Source: Pseudomonas sp. MYb327
GTDB lineage: Bacteria; Pseudomonadota; Gammaproteobacteria; Pseudomonadales; Pseudomonadaceae
DNA: 64,000 nucleotides
Direction of reading: 5' to 3'
Assembly: GCF_040438925.1 (NCBI RefSeq)
Contig: NZ_CP159258.1
Location: forward strand, 1,192,001 to 1,256,000
Positions 8,559-17,807 of the stretch are shown here, piece after piece; the first letter of the stretch is position 1; every line of letters begins with the position of its first letter. Under the pieces are notes generated by a model, which was given only the letters and a program-made list of their open reading frames with translations, ran no database searches and was not told where the DNA came from. Both the position numbers and the translations under genes were made by a program.

Positions 8559-9344
8559 TCAGTACCCTTCGAATTGCGCCGGGCGTTTTTCGATGAACGC
8601 CTGCATGCCTTCCTTCTGGTCGCGCGAAGCGAACAACAGTGCATTGGCCTTGCGCTCCAGCGCCAGGCCCGCCTCCAGTGGCGCGTCCATCCCCGCCAGA
8701 ATCACTTCCTTGATCTGCTCGGCAGCCAGCGCCGGCATCGCCGCGATCACCCGCGCCAGCTCCAACGCGTGGGCCTGCACTTGGTCATCGTCAACCAGGT
8801 CGCTGACCAACCCGGCCACCCAGGCCTCCTCGGCGCTGATCGGTTGGCCAGTGAGTGCCATGCGCATCGCCTTGACCTTGCCGACCGCGCGCACCAGACG
8901 TTGAGTGCCGCCGATGCCAGGCATGATGCCGATACGGATTTCCGGTTGGCAGAAGCGCGCGCTGCGTCCGGCGACGATCAGGTCGGCGTGCATCGCCAAC
9001 TCGCAGCCACCGCCGTAGGCGTAACCGCAGACCGCCGCGATCACCGGTTTCGGGCAATGCTGGATCGGCCCCCAGACTCGCTCGGTGTGGCGCTTGTAGA
9101 TATCGATGGCGCCAACCCCGGCCATGCTGTTGATGTCGCCACCGGCCGCGAACACTTTGTCTCCACCCGTCAGCACGATGCAGCGCACTTGGGGATCAAT
9201 CGCCAATTCGGCGAAATACCGCGACAGCAGCGCCTGTAATTCCAGGCTCAAGGCGTTGGTCGCCTGCGGACGGTTGAGCCGCAGCAGGGCCACGCCGGGC
9301 AGTGGGCGTTCGAGCAGAACCGGTGCAGCGGATGGGTCGGACAT
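8559..9344 (-). CDS. Enoyl-CoA hydratase/isomerase (crotonase) family protein
   Basis: 261 residues from an ATG at 9344 with GAGG upstream; a longer reading from 9413 would begin inside the operator and is rejected. The oxyanion-hole segments KVFAAGGDIN and CGYAYGGGCELAMHADLI and the catalytic region FCQPEIRIGIMPGIGGTQRL carry the Glu expected of true hydratases. It probably hydrates an enoyl-CoA in steroid side-chain or ring breakdown. It is transcribed alone, leftward, from its own operator-type promoter. Confidence 0.8.
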   Translation of the reverse strand: MSDPSAAPVLLERPLPGVALLRLNRPQATNALSLELQALLSRYFAELAIDPQVRCIVLTGGDKVFAAGGDINSMAGVGAIDIYKRHTERVWGPIQHCPKPVIAAVCGYAYGGGCELAMHADLIVAGRSARFCQPEIRIGIMPGIGGTQRLVRAVGKVKAMRMALTGQPISAEEAWVAGLVSDLVDDDQVQAHALELARVIAAMPALAAEQIKEVILAGMDAPLEAGLALERKANALLFASRDQKEGMQAFIEKRPAQFEGY

Positions 9345-9410
9345 GGGCAGCCTCAAAGAGCAGACAAGGTGTGAATGGCCGCCAGTGTCCTGTTCGCGAG
9401 GATGAATTTT

Positions 9411-9428
9411 CATCGTCCGTTCAGACGT
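9411..9428 (-). promoter_or_regulatory. Shared operator-like dyad before the crotonase gene
   Basis: Minus strand ACGTCTGAACGGACGATG. It ends 66 bp before the start at 9344, with a -10-like GACACT at 9384-9389. It lies in the divergent gap with the SDR at 9487 and could serve both genes, but only the leftward side shows the usual spacing. Confidence 0.6.
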
Positions 9429-9486
9429 AGTTTGGCCTGCGGTTCGTCCCTAGAGTGATCCTTGTCAGTAGAGAAAGGAGCACATG

Positions 9487-10272
9487 ATGGAGCTGCATTC
9501 GGGTCTTGATTACAGCGGCAAAGTGGTGCTGGTGACCGGTGGCACCAAGGGCATCGGCGCCGGCATTGCACGGGGGTTCCTGGCTGCCAACGCGCGGGTG
9601 ATTGTCTGTGCCCGGCGCGAACCTGAGCAGGTGCCGGCAGAGGGCGGCAAGCGTGCGAGCTTCATTGCCGCCGATGTGCGCGAGCACGATTCCCTGCAAC
9701 GCCTGTTCGCCACCATCGAGCGCGACTTCGGGCGCCTCGACGTGGTGATCAACAACGCCGGTGGCAGCCCGTCCGCCGACGCGGCCACGGCCTCGCCAAG
9801 GTTTCACGAAAGCATCATCGGTCTGAATCTGATCGCGCCGCTCAACGTCGCCCAGCATGCCAACCGGCTGATGCAGGCCCAGGCGCTGGGCGGTTGCATC
9901 GTCTTTATCGGCAGCATCAGCGCGTTGCGTTCCTCGCCAGGCACCGCCGCTTACGGCGCCGCCAAGGCCGGGGTGCTGGCGTTGGTGCAATCGCTGGCGG
10001 TGGAGTGGGGACCCAAGGTGCGCGTGGTCACGGTCAGTCCAGGGCTGGTGCTGACCGAACAGGCGCATCTGCATTACGGCTCCGAAGCCGGTATCGCCGC
10101 CGTCGCTGCCGGCATTCCGGCCGCCCGAATGGCAGTGGCCGAAGACATCGCCAACGCCTGCCTCTACATCGCATCACCGCTGGCCAGTTACGCCAGCGGT
10201 TGCAACCTGTTGCTGCATGGCGGTGGTGAACGACCGGCATTTCTCGGTGCTGCGCAGGTTCTGCCCACCTGA
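9487..10272 (+). CDS. Short-chain dehydrogenase/reductase, first gene of the side-chain operon
   Basis: 261 residues if the second ATG (9487, AGGAG at 6 nt) is used; the first ATG at 9484 is possible. VTGGTKGIGAGIARG, NNAGG, FIGSISAL and YGAAKAG are the SDR dinucleotide and Ser-Tyr-Lys motifs. The C-terminal extension after CNLLLHGGGERP is unusual for the family. It leads directly into the MaoC/DUF35, ACAD and aldolase genes, so it may act on a hydroxyacyl-CoA or a ring hydroxyl in the same steps. The exact substrate is unknown. Confidence 0.75.
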   Translation: MELHSGLDYSGKVVLVTGGTKGIGAGIARGFLAANARVIVCARREPEQVPAEGGKRASFIAADVREHDSLQRLFATIERDFGRLDVVINNAGGSPSADAATASPRFHESIIGLNLIAPLNVAQHANRLMQAQALGGCIVFIGSISALRSSPGTAAYGAAKAGVLALVQSLAVEWGPKVRVVTVSPGLVLTEQAHLHYGSEAGIAAVAAGIPAARMAVAEDIANACLYIASPLASYASGCNLLLHGGGERPAFLGAAQVLPT

Positions 10273-10328
10273 TCGACCTATTGCGGCGACCGGGTTCGGT
10301 GGCCGCCTTCAATCTGAAGGAGACGACT

Positions 10329-11297
10329 TTGGCTGATCCACAATTGCTATCCAATGTGCGCGCCCTGGTGGGGCGCCAATACGGCCGCGTGTATGCCTGG
10401 GACGAGGTCAACGCACCGATGATTCGCCAGTGGTGCGAAGTCATGGGCGTGGACAACCCGCTGTACATCGACCCGGCTTTTGCCCTGGGCACTCAACATG
10501 AGGGCTTGATCGCGCCGCCGGCGATGTTGCAGGTGTGGACCATGGAGGGCCTGCACGCCAACAACTATCCGCCTGGCTCCACCGACGAGAACCCATACGA
10601 GGTGCTCAAGGAAATGGAAGCCTACGGCTATGCCTCGACTGTGGCGGTGAACTCCGAGCTGAGCTTTACCCGCCCGGTGCGCCTGGGGGAAAAGCTCTAC
10701 TACACCACGCGCCTGGATGCGGTGGGCGATGAGAAAACCACCGCCCTGGGCACCGGTTTTTTCGTCACCCTGGTGATGAGCCATTTCGTCGAAAAGGCAG
10801 GCGGCGACGAGCCAGTGGGCGAATTGCTGTTTCGCGTCTTCAAGTTTCGCGCGGCCAATGCCCAGGCGCCGGCCAAGGTTGAGCCAGCACCGATCAAGGC
10901 CAAGCGCCCGCTGCCGGGCATCAGCGACGACACCCGGTTTTTCTGGGAGGGCTGCGACAAGGGCCAGTTGCTGATCCAGCGCTGCACCGCCTGCCAGACC
11001 CTGCGCCATCCACCGGCCCCGGTGTGCATCGAATGCCATAGCTTCGACTGGGACTCCGTGCCATCCAGCGGCCGCGCGACCTTGTATTCGTTCGTGGTGA
11101 TGCACTACCCCGAAGTACCGCCGTTCGATTACCCCAACCCGATCGGCCTGATCGAACTGGAAGAGGGCGTGCGCCTGATCGCCGGCCTGGTCGGTATCGA
11201 GCGTGAGCAATTGCAGATCGGCCAGCGTTTGCAGGTCGAGTTCCAGACCTTCGATGACCAGCTGACCCTGCCGCTGTTCCGGCCGGTAGAGGCATAG
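10329..11297 (+). CDS. chsH2: MaoC-DUF35 fusion: ChsH2-like hydratase subunit with aldolase-docking domain
   Basis: A TTG start at 10329 with GAAGGAG 6 nt upstream fits better than the upstream in-frame codon at 10281, giving 322 residues. Residues about 1-150 are a MaoC-like hotdog domain in which the usual D-x-N-P-x-H motif reads VDNPLYID, so the catalytic His is absent. Residues about 195-322 are a DUF35 domain with a zinc ribbon (CTAC...CIEC) and an OB fold. In mycobacteria ChsH2 pairs with ChsH1 to hydrate the steroid enoyl-CoA, and its DUF35 domain binds the aldolase Ltp2. The ChsH1-like and Ltp2-like genes follow at 12411 and 12848, the arrangement expected for that complex. Confidence 0.8.
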   Translation: MADPQLLSNVRALVGRQYGRVYAWDEVNAPMIRQWCEVMGVDNPLYIDPAFALGTQHEGLIAPPAMLQVWTMEGLHANNYPPGSTDENPYEVLKEMEAYGYASTVAVNSELSFTRPVRLGEKLYYTTRLDAVGDEKTTALGTGFFVTLVMSHFVEKAGGDEPVGELLFRVFKFRAANAQAPAKVEPAPIKAKRPLPGISDDTRFFWEGCDKGQLLIQRCTACQTLRHPPAPVCIECHSFDWDSVPSSGRATLYSFVVMHYPEVPPFDYPNPIGLIELEEGVRLIAGLVGIEREQLQIGQRLQVEFQTFDDQLTLPLFRPVEA

Positions 11298-11305
11298 GAG
11301 CCACT

Positions 11306-12439
11306 ATGGATTTCGAATTGAGCGAAGACCAGCGCGCCATTGCGCAGATGGCCGACGGCTTGTTTGTCGACCATTGCCATGACGACTACATGCGCCAGTG
11401 GGACGCCAGCGGCGAACCGATGATGGCGCCGCTGTGGGCGCTGTGTATCGAGACCGGCCTGCATGCCCTGGCGATTCCCGAAGAGCACGGCGGCAGCGGT
11501 CTGGGCATGACCGAACTGATGCTGGTGCTGCAAGCCCAGGGCAAGGCCTTGGCCCAAGTGCCGTTATGGCGTCATCAATTGTCGGCTGCGACCCTGGCCC
11601 GTTTCGATGCTGGCGACACTGCCGGATGGATCGGCAAAGCGGCGTCCGGCGAGGCGCTGCTGAGCCTGTCCCTCGATGGCTTGAGCAGTGCCCGGGGCAT
11701 TGAGTTGCAAGCACAGGCGAATGCCGGAGGCTGGTCGATCAATGGCCGGGTCGCGGCCTTGTCCCTGGGTGACCAGGCCAATGCCGCACTGGTGTTGGTG
11801 CAGGTGGAGGGGCAGCCGCGGTTGCTGCTGCTCGACCTGTCGGCGCCTGAAATTCGACGGGTTTCGGCGGTGTTGACCCACGGCGAAGCGGTGGCGGACC
11901 TGCACATCGAAGATTTGACCGTGAACGCTGCGGCGCTATTGCCGGCCGAGGCCGTCGCCTGGCTGGAGCTGCGCTGCACTGCGGCATTGGCCGCCTTGCA
12001 ACTGGGGGTCAGCGAAGAGCAGATCCGCCGCACCGTGGCCTACGTCAGCGAGCGCCGGCAGTTCGAACGCAGCATCGGCAGCTTCCAGGCGGTGCAGATG
12101 AGCATGGCCGACAACCACATCGCCGTCGAAGCGTTGCGCACCGCGCTGTGGCAACTGGCTTACCGCATCGATGCCGGGTTGCCGGCGCCTTCCGAAGCGT
12201 TGGCCACTGCCTGGCTGGCCTGCGAAGCGGGGCACCGCATTGGCCATGCCGCACAGCACGTGCATGGCGGCATCGGCGTCGACCTGACGTACCCGATCCA
12301 CCGTTTTCTCTACTGGAGCCGCGGCCTGTGCCTTGCCCTGGGTGGTTCGGCGGCAAGCCTGGAACGCCTCGGCGACTGGCTCAACGATAACGACAAGCTG
12401 GGATGGAAATATGACCTCGAAGAACACCAAGCGCTTTGA
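11306..12439 (+). CDS. Acyl-CoA dehydrogenase, non-catalytic-type partner subunit
   Basis: 377 residues. FAD-contact motifs RRQFERSIGSFQAVQ and HVHGGIGVDLTYPIHR are present, but the C-terminus lacks the GTNEIQ segment and the helix-G position reads WLELRCTAA rather than xxER. Steroid ACADs are commonly alpha2beta2 heteromers in which one subunit supplies the base and the other part of the FAD site. This looks like the partner of the ACAD at 14037-15206 in the same operon (FadE/ChsE- or Scd-type), desaturating the shortened steroid side-chain CoA ester. It overlaps the next gene by 29 bp. Confidence 0.8.
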   Translation: MDFELSEDQRAIAQMADGLFVDHCHDDYMRQWDASGEPMMAPLWALCIETGLHALAIPEEHGGSGLGMTELMLVLQAQGKALAQVPLWRHQLSAATLARFDAGDTAGWIGKAASGEALLSLSLDGLSSARGIELQAQANAGGWSINGRVAALSLGDQANAALVLVQVEGQPRLLLLDLSAPEIRRVSAVLTHGEAVADLHIEDLTVNAAALLPAEAVAWLELRCTAALAALQLGVSEEQIRRTVAYVSERRQFERSIGSFQAVQMSMADNHIAVEALRTALWQLAYRIDAGLPAPSEALATAWLACEAGHRIGHAAQHVHGGIGVDLTYPIHRFLYWSRGLCLALGGSAASLERLGDWLNDNDKLGWKYDLEEHQAL

Positions 12440-12830
12440 AGACGTGCGCCCCGGCGAAGCACTGCCGGAGCTTGCCGTACCGATCACGGTGACCCTGATC
12501 AACGGCGGCGCGATTGCCACCCGTGACTACTTCCCCGGTCACCACGACGCGGAAGCGGCCCGTGCGCTGGGTTCGCCCCATGTGTTCATGAACATCCTCA
12601 CCACCAATGGGTTGGTGCAGCGGTTCGTCGAGCAATGGGCCGGGCCGCTGGCGCAATTCACCGCGCTGAAAATCAAGCTCGGCGCGCCGAACTATCCCGG
12701 TGACTGCATGACCTTCAATGGCAGCGTCACCGGCGTAGATGCGGACACCCGTTCGGTGGAAATCACCTTGAGCGGCAAAAATTCCATGGGCAACCACGTG
12801 ACCGGGACGGTCGCGCTGGTCCTGCCCTGA
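12411..12830 (+). CDS. chsH1: MaoC-like hydratase subunit (ChsH1-like)
   Basis: 139 residues from the ATG at 12411, which lies inside the end of the preceding gene. It is a single short hotdog domain. The segment TRDYFPGHHDAEAARALG carries the Asp and His expected of the R-hydratase active site, complementing the fused MaoC domain at 10329 that lacks the His. The protein probably forms a ChsH1-ChsH2-type heteromer that hydrates the enoyl-CoA side chain before aldol cleavage. Confidence 0.8.
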   Translation: MTSKNTKRFEDVRPGEALPELAVPITVTLINGGAIATRDYFPGHHDAEAARALGSPHVFMNILTTNGLVQRFVEQWAGPLAQFTALKIKLGAPNYPGDCMTFNGSVTGVDADTRSVEITLSGKNSMGNHVTGTVALVLP

Positions 12831-12847
12831 CAGCCGGAGAGACACAG

Positions 12848-14026
12848 ATGACTGATTCATCGATTTCCGGGCGCGCTGCGATCGTTGGTCTGGGCGCTAC
12901 CGAATTTTCCAAGAACTCCGGACGCACTGAATTGCGCCTGGCCCTGGAGGCCACCTTAAGTGCGCTCAAGGACGCCGGCATCGATCCGTCCGAGGTCGAG
13001 GGCTTCAGCTCCTACTCGGTGGACAAGGTCCCGGAGTACGAAATAGCCCGTTTGCTCGGTTGCAAAGATGTGAAGTTTTTCTCGCAAGTGCCCCACGGCG
13101 GCGGCGCGGCCTGCGGGCCGGTGATGCACGCGGCCATGGCTGTTGCCACCGGGATGGCGAAAGTGGTGGTGGTCTATCGCGCCATGAACGAGCGTTCCTG
13201 GTATCGCTTCGGGACGGGCGCCTACGGCTTCGCTTCGACGCCGACCTTCGACAACGTCAACTACGGCTGGTACATGCCCCACGGCTTTCATACACCGGCG
13301 GCCTGGGTCGGGATGTTCGCCCAGCGCTACATGCACACCTATGGCGCCACCAGTGAAGACTTCGGCCGGGTGGCGGTGGCGGCGCGGGATTTTGCCGCGA
13401 CCAACCCCCAGGCATTTTTCCACGGCAAGCCGATCACCCTGGAAGAACACCAGGCCTCGCGCTGGATCTGCGAACCGCTGCACTTGCTCGACTGCTGTCA
13501 GGAATCCGATGGCGCGGTGGCGATGGTCATCACCTCGGCCGAACGCGCCCGTGACTTGCGCCAGAAACCGGTGACCATCAAGGCCGGTTCCCAGGGCATC
13601 AGCCACGGTCAGCAGAGCATGACCTCGTTCTACCGCGAGGACATTACCGGGCTGCCGGAAATGGGAGTGGTCGCCCGCGAGCTGTATCGCCAATCCGGCC
13701 TCGGTCCCGAGTCTTTCCAGACCGCCGTGATTTATGACCACTTCACCCCGTTCGTGCTGCCACAGCTGGAAGAATTCGGCTTTGCCAAACGCGGCGAAGC
13801 CAAGGAATTCATCCGCGCCGGGCACCACGCCCGTGGCGGCAAATTGCCGATCAACACCCACGGCGGGCAACTGGGCGAAGCGTATATCCATGGCATGAAC
13901 GGCATCGCCGAAGCAGTGCGCCAAGTGCGTGGCACGGCGGTCAACCAGGTGGCGGATGTGCAAAACGTGCTGGTCACCGCCGGAACCGGCGTACCCACCA
14001 GCGGCCTGATTCTCGGCGCAGCCTAA
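12848..14026 (+). CDS. ltp2: Thiolase-fold steroid side-chain aldolase (Ltp2/Sal-like)
   Basis: 392 residues of the SCP-x/lipid-transfer thiolase subfamily: AAIVGLGATEFSKNSGRT at the N-terminus, a GGGAACGPVMHAA segment, YDHFTPFVLPQLEEFGF and the late NTHGGQLGEAYIHGMNG motif. Members that pair with DUF35-containing hydratases are aldolases, not CoA-dependent thiolases: they cleave the beta-hydroxyacyl-CoA side chain retro-aldol fashion. Adjacency to the ChsH1- and ChsH2-like genes supports that reading. Whether it releases acetyl-CoA to give an aldehyde, or propionyl-CoA to give the 17-ketone, cannot be told from sequence. Confidence 0.82.
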   Translation: MTDSSISGRAAIVGLGATEFSKNSGRTELRLALEATLSALKDAGIDPSEVEGFSSYSVDKVPEYEIARLLGCKDVKFFSQVPHGGGAACGPVMHAAMAVATGMAKVVVVYRAMNERSWYRFGTGAYGFASTPTFDNVNYGWYMPHGFHTPAAWVGMFAQRYMHTYGATSEDFGRVAVAARDFAATNPQAFFHGKPITLEEHQASRWICEPLHLLDCCQESDGAVAMVITSAERARDLRQKPVTIKAGSQGISHGQQSMTSFYREDITGLPEMGVVARELYRQSGLGPESFQTAVIYDHFTPFVLPQLEEFGFAKRGEAKEFIRAGHHARGGKLPINTHGGQLGEAYIHGMNGIAEAVRQVRGTAVNQVADVQNVLVTAGTGVPTSGLILGAA

Positions 14027-14036
14027 GGAGCAGCAG

Positions 14037-15206
14037 ATGTTCGTCGACCTCACTCCCGAACAACATGCCCTGCGCCACAAGGTGCGGGACTATTTCCAGG
14101 CCCTGATGACCCCGGACATGCGCAACCAATTGCGCGGCAAGGAAGGCGGTGAGTTGTATCGCCAGACCATCCGCCAGATGGGCAGCGACGGCTGGCTCGC
14201 GGTCGGCTGGCCCAAGGCCCATGGTGGCCAGGGTTACGCCGCCACCGAGCAGTTGATCTTCTTCGAAGAAGCCAACATCGCCGGGGCGCCGTTGCCGTTC
14301 GTGACCATCAGTACCGTAGGCCCGGCATTGATGGCCCACGGCAGCGAGCTGCAAAAAGAACGCTTCCTGCCCGGCATCGCCGCCGGCGAAATCATGTTTG
14401 CCATCGGTTACTCGGAACCCGAAGCGGGCAGTGACCTGGCGGTGCTGAAAACCAGTGCCCGCCAGGACGACGAAGGCTTTGTCGTCAATGGCAACAAGCT
14501 GTGGACCTCGGGTGCCGAATCGGCCGACTTCGTCTGGCTGGCGGCCCGTACTGACCCGACCCAGGCCCGGCACAAAGGCATTTCACTGCTGATCGTCGAC
14601 ACCACGACCCCGGGCTTCTCCCACACCTTGATTCGCACCGTCGGCAACCCGACAGCGGCCACTTACTACGACAACGTGCGGGTGCCCAACGAGATGCTGG
14701 TGGGTGAGTTGCACGGTGGCTGGAAACTCATCACCTCGCAGTTAAACCACGAGCGCCTCGGCCTGGGCACCTGGTCAGACAAAGTCGTGGCGCTGTTTCG
14801 CAGGGTGTATCTGTGGGCGCGGGCCCGCGATGAACAGGGCCGCCGGGCGATGGACAAAGCCTGGGTGCGCAGCTCGCTGGCCGAATGTTATGCGCGCCTG
14901 GAGGCGATGCGCCTGATCAATATGCGCATTGCCGCCGATCTCGAACTCGACCGCATGAGCGTCGCGCTGAGTTCGACCACCAAGGTTTACGGTTCGGAGT
15001 CGGCCATTGAAATCCTGCGCAGGCTGGCGGCGATCGTCGGTGCCAATGGTTCGCTGCGCAGCGGTTCGGCCGCGACGCTGTTGGAGGGGGATCTGGAATA
15101 TGAATTGCGTTCTGCAACGACCCTGACCTTTGGCGGTGGCACCAATGAAATCCAGCGCGAGCTGATTGCCCAGTTTGGCCTCGGCATGCCGCGTACTCAA
15201 CGCTGA
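14037..15206 (+). CDS. Acyl-CoA dehydrogenase, catalytic-type subunit
   Basis: 389 residues. GYSEPEAGSDLAVLKT (flavin/substrate site) and FGGGTNEIQRELIAQFGLG are clear. The residue that is the catalytic Glu in medium-chain enzymes (YEGT) is Gly here, but LNHERLGLG places Glu239 where isovaleryl-CoA dehydrogenase has its base. It is therefore likely to be the active subunit of a heteromer with the ACAD at 11306. It is the sixth gene of the operon that begins at 9487. Confidence 0.83.
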   Translation: MFVDLTPEQHALRHKVRDYFQALMTPDMRNQLRGKEGGELYRQTIRQMGSDGWLAVGWPKAHGGQGYAATEQLIFFEEANIAGAPLPFVTISTVGPALMAHGSELQKERFLPGIAAGEIMFAIGYSEPEAGSDLAVLKTSARQDDEGFVVNGNKLWTSGAESADFVWLAARTDPTQARHKGISLLIVDTTTPGFSHTLIRTVGNPTAATYYDNVRVPNEMLVGELHGGWKLITSQLNHERLGLGTWSDKVVALFRRVYLWARARDEQGRRAMDKAWVRSSLAECYARLEAMRLINMRIAADLELDRMSVALSSTTKVYGSESAIEILRRLAAIVGANGSLRSGSAATLLEGDLEYELRSATTLTFGGGTNEIQRELIAQFGLGMPRTQR

Positions 15207-15236
15207 CGCGGGTCCATCAACAACAAAAACCGTACT

Positions 15237-15254
15237 CGCCCCGGATCCGGGGCG
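15237..15254. other. Perfect GC-rich palindrome between two ACAD genes
   Basis: CGCCCCGGATCCGGGGCG is an 18-bp perfect inverted repeat 18 bp before the ATG of the next gene. It has no T-run, so it is not a standard intrinsic terminator. It could act as an mRNA stability or processing hairpin between the two ACAD pairs. Confidence 0.4.
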
Positions 15255-15271
15255 GGTCGAAGGGGACTTTC

Positions 15272-16477
15272 ATGAGCACTATCGAGCAATTCAGGCACGA
15301 CACCCGTGCCTGGCTGGAAGCCAACTGCCCGCCGTCGATGCGTACCGGCATGGCTGAAGGCGATGTGGTGTGGGGCAGCCAGAACCCGCAGTTTCCCTGT
15401 GAGGACGCGCGCCTGTGGTTCGAGCGCATGCGCGACAAGCGCTGGTTCTGCCCCGAGTGGCCCGAGGAATACGGCGGCGCCGGTCTGAGCGACGAGCAAC
15501 TGGCGGTGCTGGAAAGCGAGATGCGTCGCCTCAAGTGCCGGCCGCCGCAGATCAACCTCGGTATCTGGATGCTCGGGCCGGTGTTGCTGGCCTTCGGCAG
15601 CGAACAACAGAAACGCGATCTATTGCCGCCGATTGCCCGCGGTGAGGTGCGCTGGTGCCAGGGCTTCTCCGAGCCGAACGCCGGTTCCGACCTGGCCAGC
15701 CTGAAAATGGCTGCGCGCGACGCGGGCGATCACTTCGTGGTTGACGGCAGCAAGATCTGGACCTCCTACGGCGACAAATCCGACTGGATGTATGCCCTGG
15801 TGCGCACTGACTTAAGCGCGCCGAAACACGAAGGCATCAGCTTGATCGTGCTGGACATGCGCAGCCCCGGCGTCAAGCCGCAGCCAATCGATTTGATCAG
15901 CGGCAAATCGGCGTTCTGCCAGGTGTTCTTCGACAGCGTGAAAGTGCCCAAGAGCCAATTGATCGGACCGTTGAACGGCGGCTGGAACCTGGCCAAATAC
16001 CTGCTGCAACACGAACGCAAGGCGATGTCGAAATTCGGCGAGTTCAGCCTGCCGTCGCACTTCGACCTGCTGGCGCTGATGCGCGAGTACGTGCCGGCGC
16101 CCCGGACCCAGAGTGAACACGCTCTGCAGGCGCGGGCCACGGCTTGTGCGATGAACGAGCATGCCTACAACTTGACCGTGCAGCGCATGGGAGAGGAGGC
16201 GCGGGCCGGCGACGACATTAGCGGCCTGATGTCGATCATGAAACTGGTGCACACCGAACAGGAACGCGACAAGTTCGAAGTGCTGCTCGATGCCATGGCC
16301 GGGCATGCCTTCGGCTGGGAGAGCTCAGCATTCAGCGAGCAGCAACTGGCGGTGACCCGCTCCTGGTTGAACAGCTATGCGCTGACCATTTCCGGCGGGT
16401 CGTCGGAGGTCCAGTTGAACGTCATCGCCAAGCGCGTGCTGGGTTTGCCCGACGCTAAAAAAGGAGTCACCCCATGA
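15272..16477 (+). CDS. Acyl-CoA dehydrogenase, catalytic-type subunit of a second pair
   Basis: 401 residues. QGFSEPNAGSDLASLKM and ISGGSSEVQLNVIAKRVLGL mark the ACAD fold. The medium-chain-type Glu position is Gly (SGGSS), and LLQHERKAM supplies Glu248 at the isovaleryl-type position. It overlaps the next ACAD by ATGA, so the two subunits are translationally coupled and probably form one alpha2beta2 enzyme. It is a candidate for the other side-chain desaturation step (Scd1AB or Scd2AB type in cholate degraders). Confidence 0.83.
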   Translation: MSTIEQFRHDTRAWLEANCPPSMRTGMAEGDVVWGSQNPQFPCEDARLWFERMRDKRWFCPEWPEEYGGAGLSDEQLAVLESEMRRLKCRPPQINLGIWMLGPVLLAFGSEQQKRDLLPPIARGEVRWCQGFSEPNAGSDLASLKMAARDAGDHFVVDGSKIWTSYGDKSDWMYALVRTDLSAPKHEGISLIVLDMRSPGVKPQPIDLISGKSAFCQVFFDSVKVPKSQLIGPLNGGWNLAKYLLQHERKAMSKFGEFSLPSHFDLLALMREYVPAPRTQSEHALQARATACAMNEHAYNLTVQRMGEEARAGDDISGLMSIMKLVHTEQERDKFEVLLDAMAGHAFGWESSAFSEQQLAVTRSWLNSYALTISGGSSEVQLNVIAKRVLGLPDAKKGVTP

Positions 16478-17616
16478 GCCTGCGTTATAGCGATGAACAG
16501 CGTTTGCTGGCCGACAGCGCCCGGGATTTTCTCGCGGCCCGCAGCCCGGTCAGTGCCCAGCGTCGACTACGCGATGACGCGGTCGCGACGGGTTTCGATG
16601 CGCAGTTGTGGCAGGGCGCGGTCGATCTTGGCTGGAGTGCGATTCCGTTTCCGGAAGACTTCGGCGGCCTGGATTTCGGTTGCAAGGGCCTTGGGCCGAT
16701 CTTCGAATCCATGGGCCGCAACCTGTCCGCCACACCGTTATTGTCCAGCGTGGTACTCGGAGGTTCGCTGGTGCTTCTGGCGGGCAATCCGACGCAACAG
16801 ACGCGCTGGTTGCAAGCCGTCATCGGTGGTGAACAGCGCCTGGCCCTTGCTGTTGATGAACAGTCGCGCCACGACCCGAGCCGGATTGCCCTTGCCGCGA
16901 AAGTCGAAGGGCAGGGCTATCGCTTGCATGGCGACAAGTTCTGGGTGGTCGATGGCCTGGGTGCCGATGCCTATGTGATCGCGGCGCGCACGTCCGGGCA
17001 GGCGGGTGAGACGCAAGGTATCAGCTTGTTCCTGGTGCCGGCCGATACGCCGGGTTTGACCGTCAGCGCCTTGTCGCTGATCGATTCGCGTAACAGCGCT
17101 CGCTTGCAACTGGACCAGGTGCAACTGGCCAGCGATGCGCTGCTGGGCACGTTGGGCGAGGGCTGGACCGCGCTGGAAACCGCGCTGGACCGTGGCCGCA
17201 CCTGCCTCGCGGCGGAGCTGTTGGGGATGGCCGAGCAACTGTTCGAAACCACGCTGGAGTACCTCAAGACCCGTGTGCAGTTCGACACACCGATTGGCAC
17301 CTTCCAGGTCCTGCAACATCGTGCCGCGCAAATGCACATCGACCTGGCGCTGAGCCGCAGCGCCCTGATGGCCGCGCTGGCGACGCTGGATGACACCAGC
17401 CTCGACGCCGCTGCACGGGCGCGACTGGTCAGCCTGGCGAAGTGGAAAGCTGGCGACACGGCGATCAAGGTCGCCAACGAAGCCGTGCAAATGCACGGCG
17501 GCATCGGCGTCACCGACGAACTGGATGTCGGCCTGTATCTCAAGCGCGTCCGCGTGGCGCAGAGCTGCCTGGGCGATCGGGATTTCCATTGCGAGCGCTA
17601 TTTGACCCACGCGTAG
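16474..17616 (+). CDS. Acyl-CoA dehydrogenase, partner subunit of the second pair
   Basis: 380 residues. RVQFDTPIGTFQVLQHRAAQ and MHGGIGVTDELDVGLYLKR are FAD-site motifs of the beta-type subunits. The GTNEIQ motif is missing and the helix-G position reads LDRGRTC, without the Glu. Together with the upstream gene it forms a heteromeric dehydrogenase. It is probably the last gene of the 9487-17616 operon; a REPIN follows. Confidence 0.82.
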   Translation: MSLRYSDEQRLLADSARDFLAARSPVSAQRRLRDDAVATGFDAQLWQGAVDLGWSAIPFPEDFGGLDFGCKGLGPIFESMGRNLSATPLLSSVVLGGSLVLLAGNPTQQTRWLQAVIGGEQRLALAVDEQSRHDPSRIALAAKVEGQGYRLHGDKFWVVDGLGADAYVIAARTSGQAGETQGISLFLVPADTPGLTVSALSLIDSRNSARLQLDQVQLASDALLGTLGEGWTALETALDRGRTCLAAELLGMAEQLFETTLEYLKTRVQFDTPIGTFQVLQHRAAQMHIDLALSRSALMAALATLDDTSLDAAARARLVSLAKWKAGDTAIKVANEAVQMHGGIGVTDELDVGLYLKRVRVAQSCLGDRDFHCERYLTHA

Positions 17617-17635
17617 CACCTGCAGGCAGTCAACG

Positions 17636-17730
17636 CCTGTGGGAGCGAGCCTGCTCGCGATAGCGGTGTAACAGGCGGCATTGATATCGACTGACACGCC
17701 CTCAACGCGAGCAGGCTCGCTCCCACAGGG
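17636..17730. repeat. REPIN
   Basis: CCTGTGGGAGCGAGCCTGCT is mirrored by AGCAGGCTCGCTCCCACAGG in the gap before the acyl-CoA ligase gene. Confidence 0.85.
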
Positions 17731-17807
17731 ATGTTCGCTGACCGACTGACATTGGCCCGATTGCACGCCAGTAGGTGTGCAATCCGGCTGTCCTGGAGAA
17801 AATAAAA

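Noticed and set aside
12848..14026. Reading the SCP-x-like protein as an ordinary beta-ketothiolase
   Set aside because: Pairing with DUF35/MaoC genes and the Ltp-type motifs favour an aldolase; the canonical thiolase Cys context seen in FadA6 (QCGSS) is absent.
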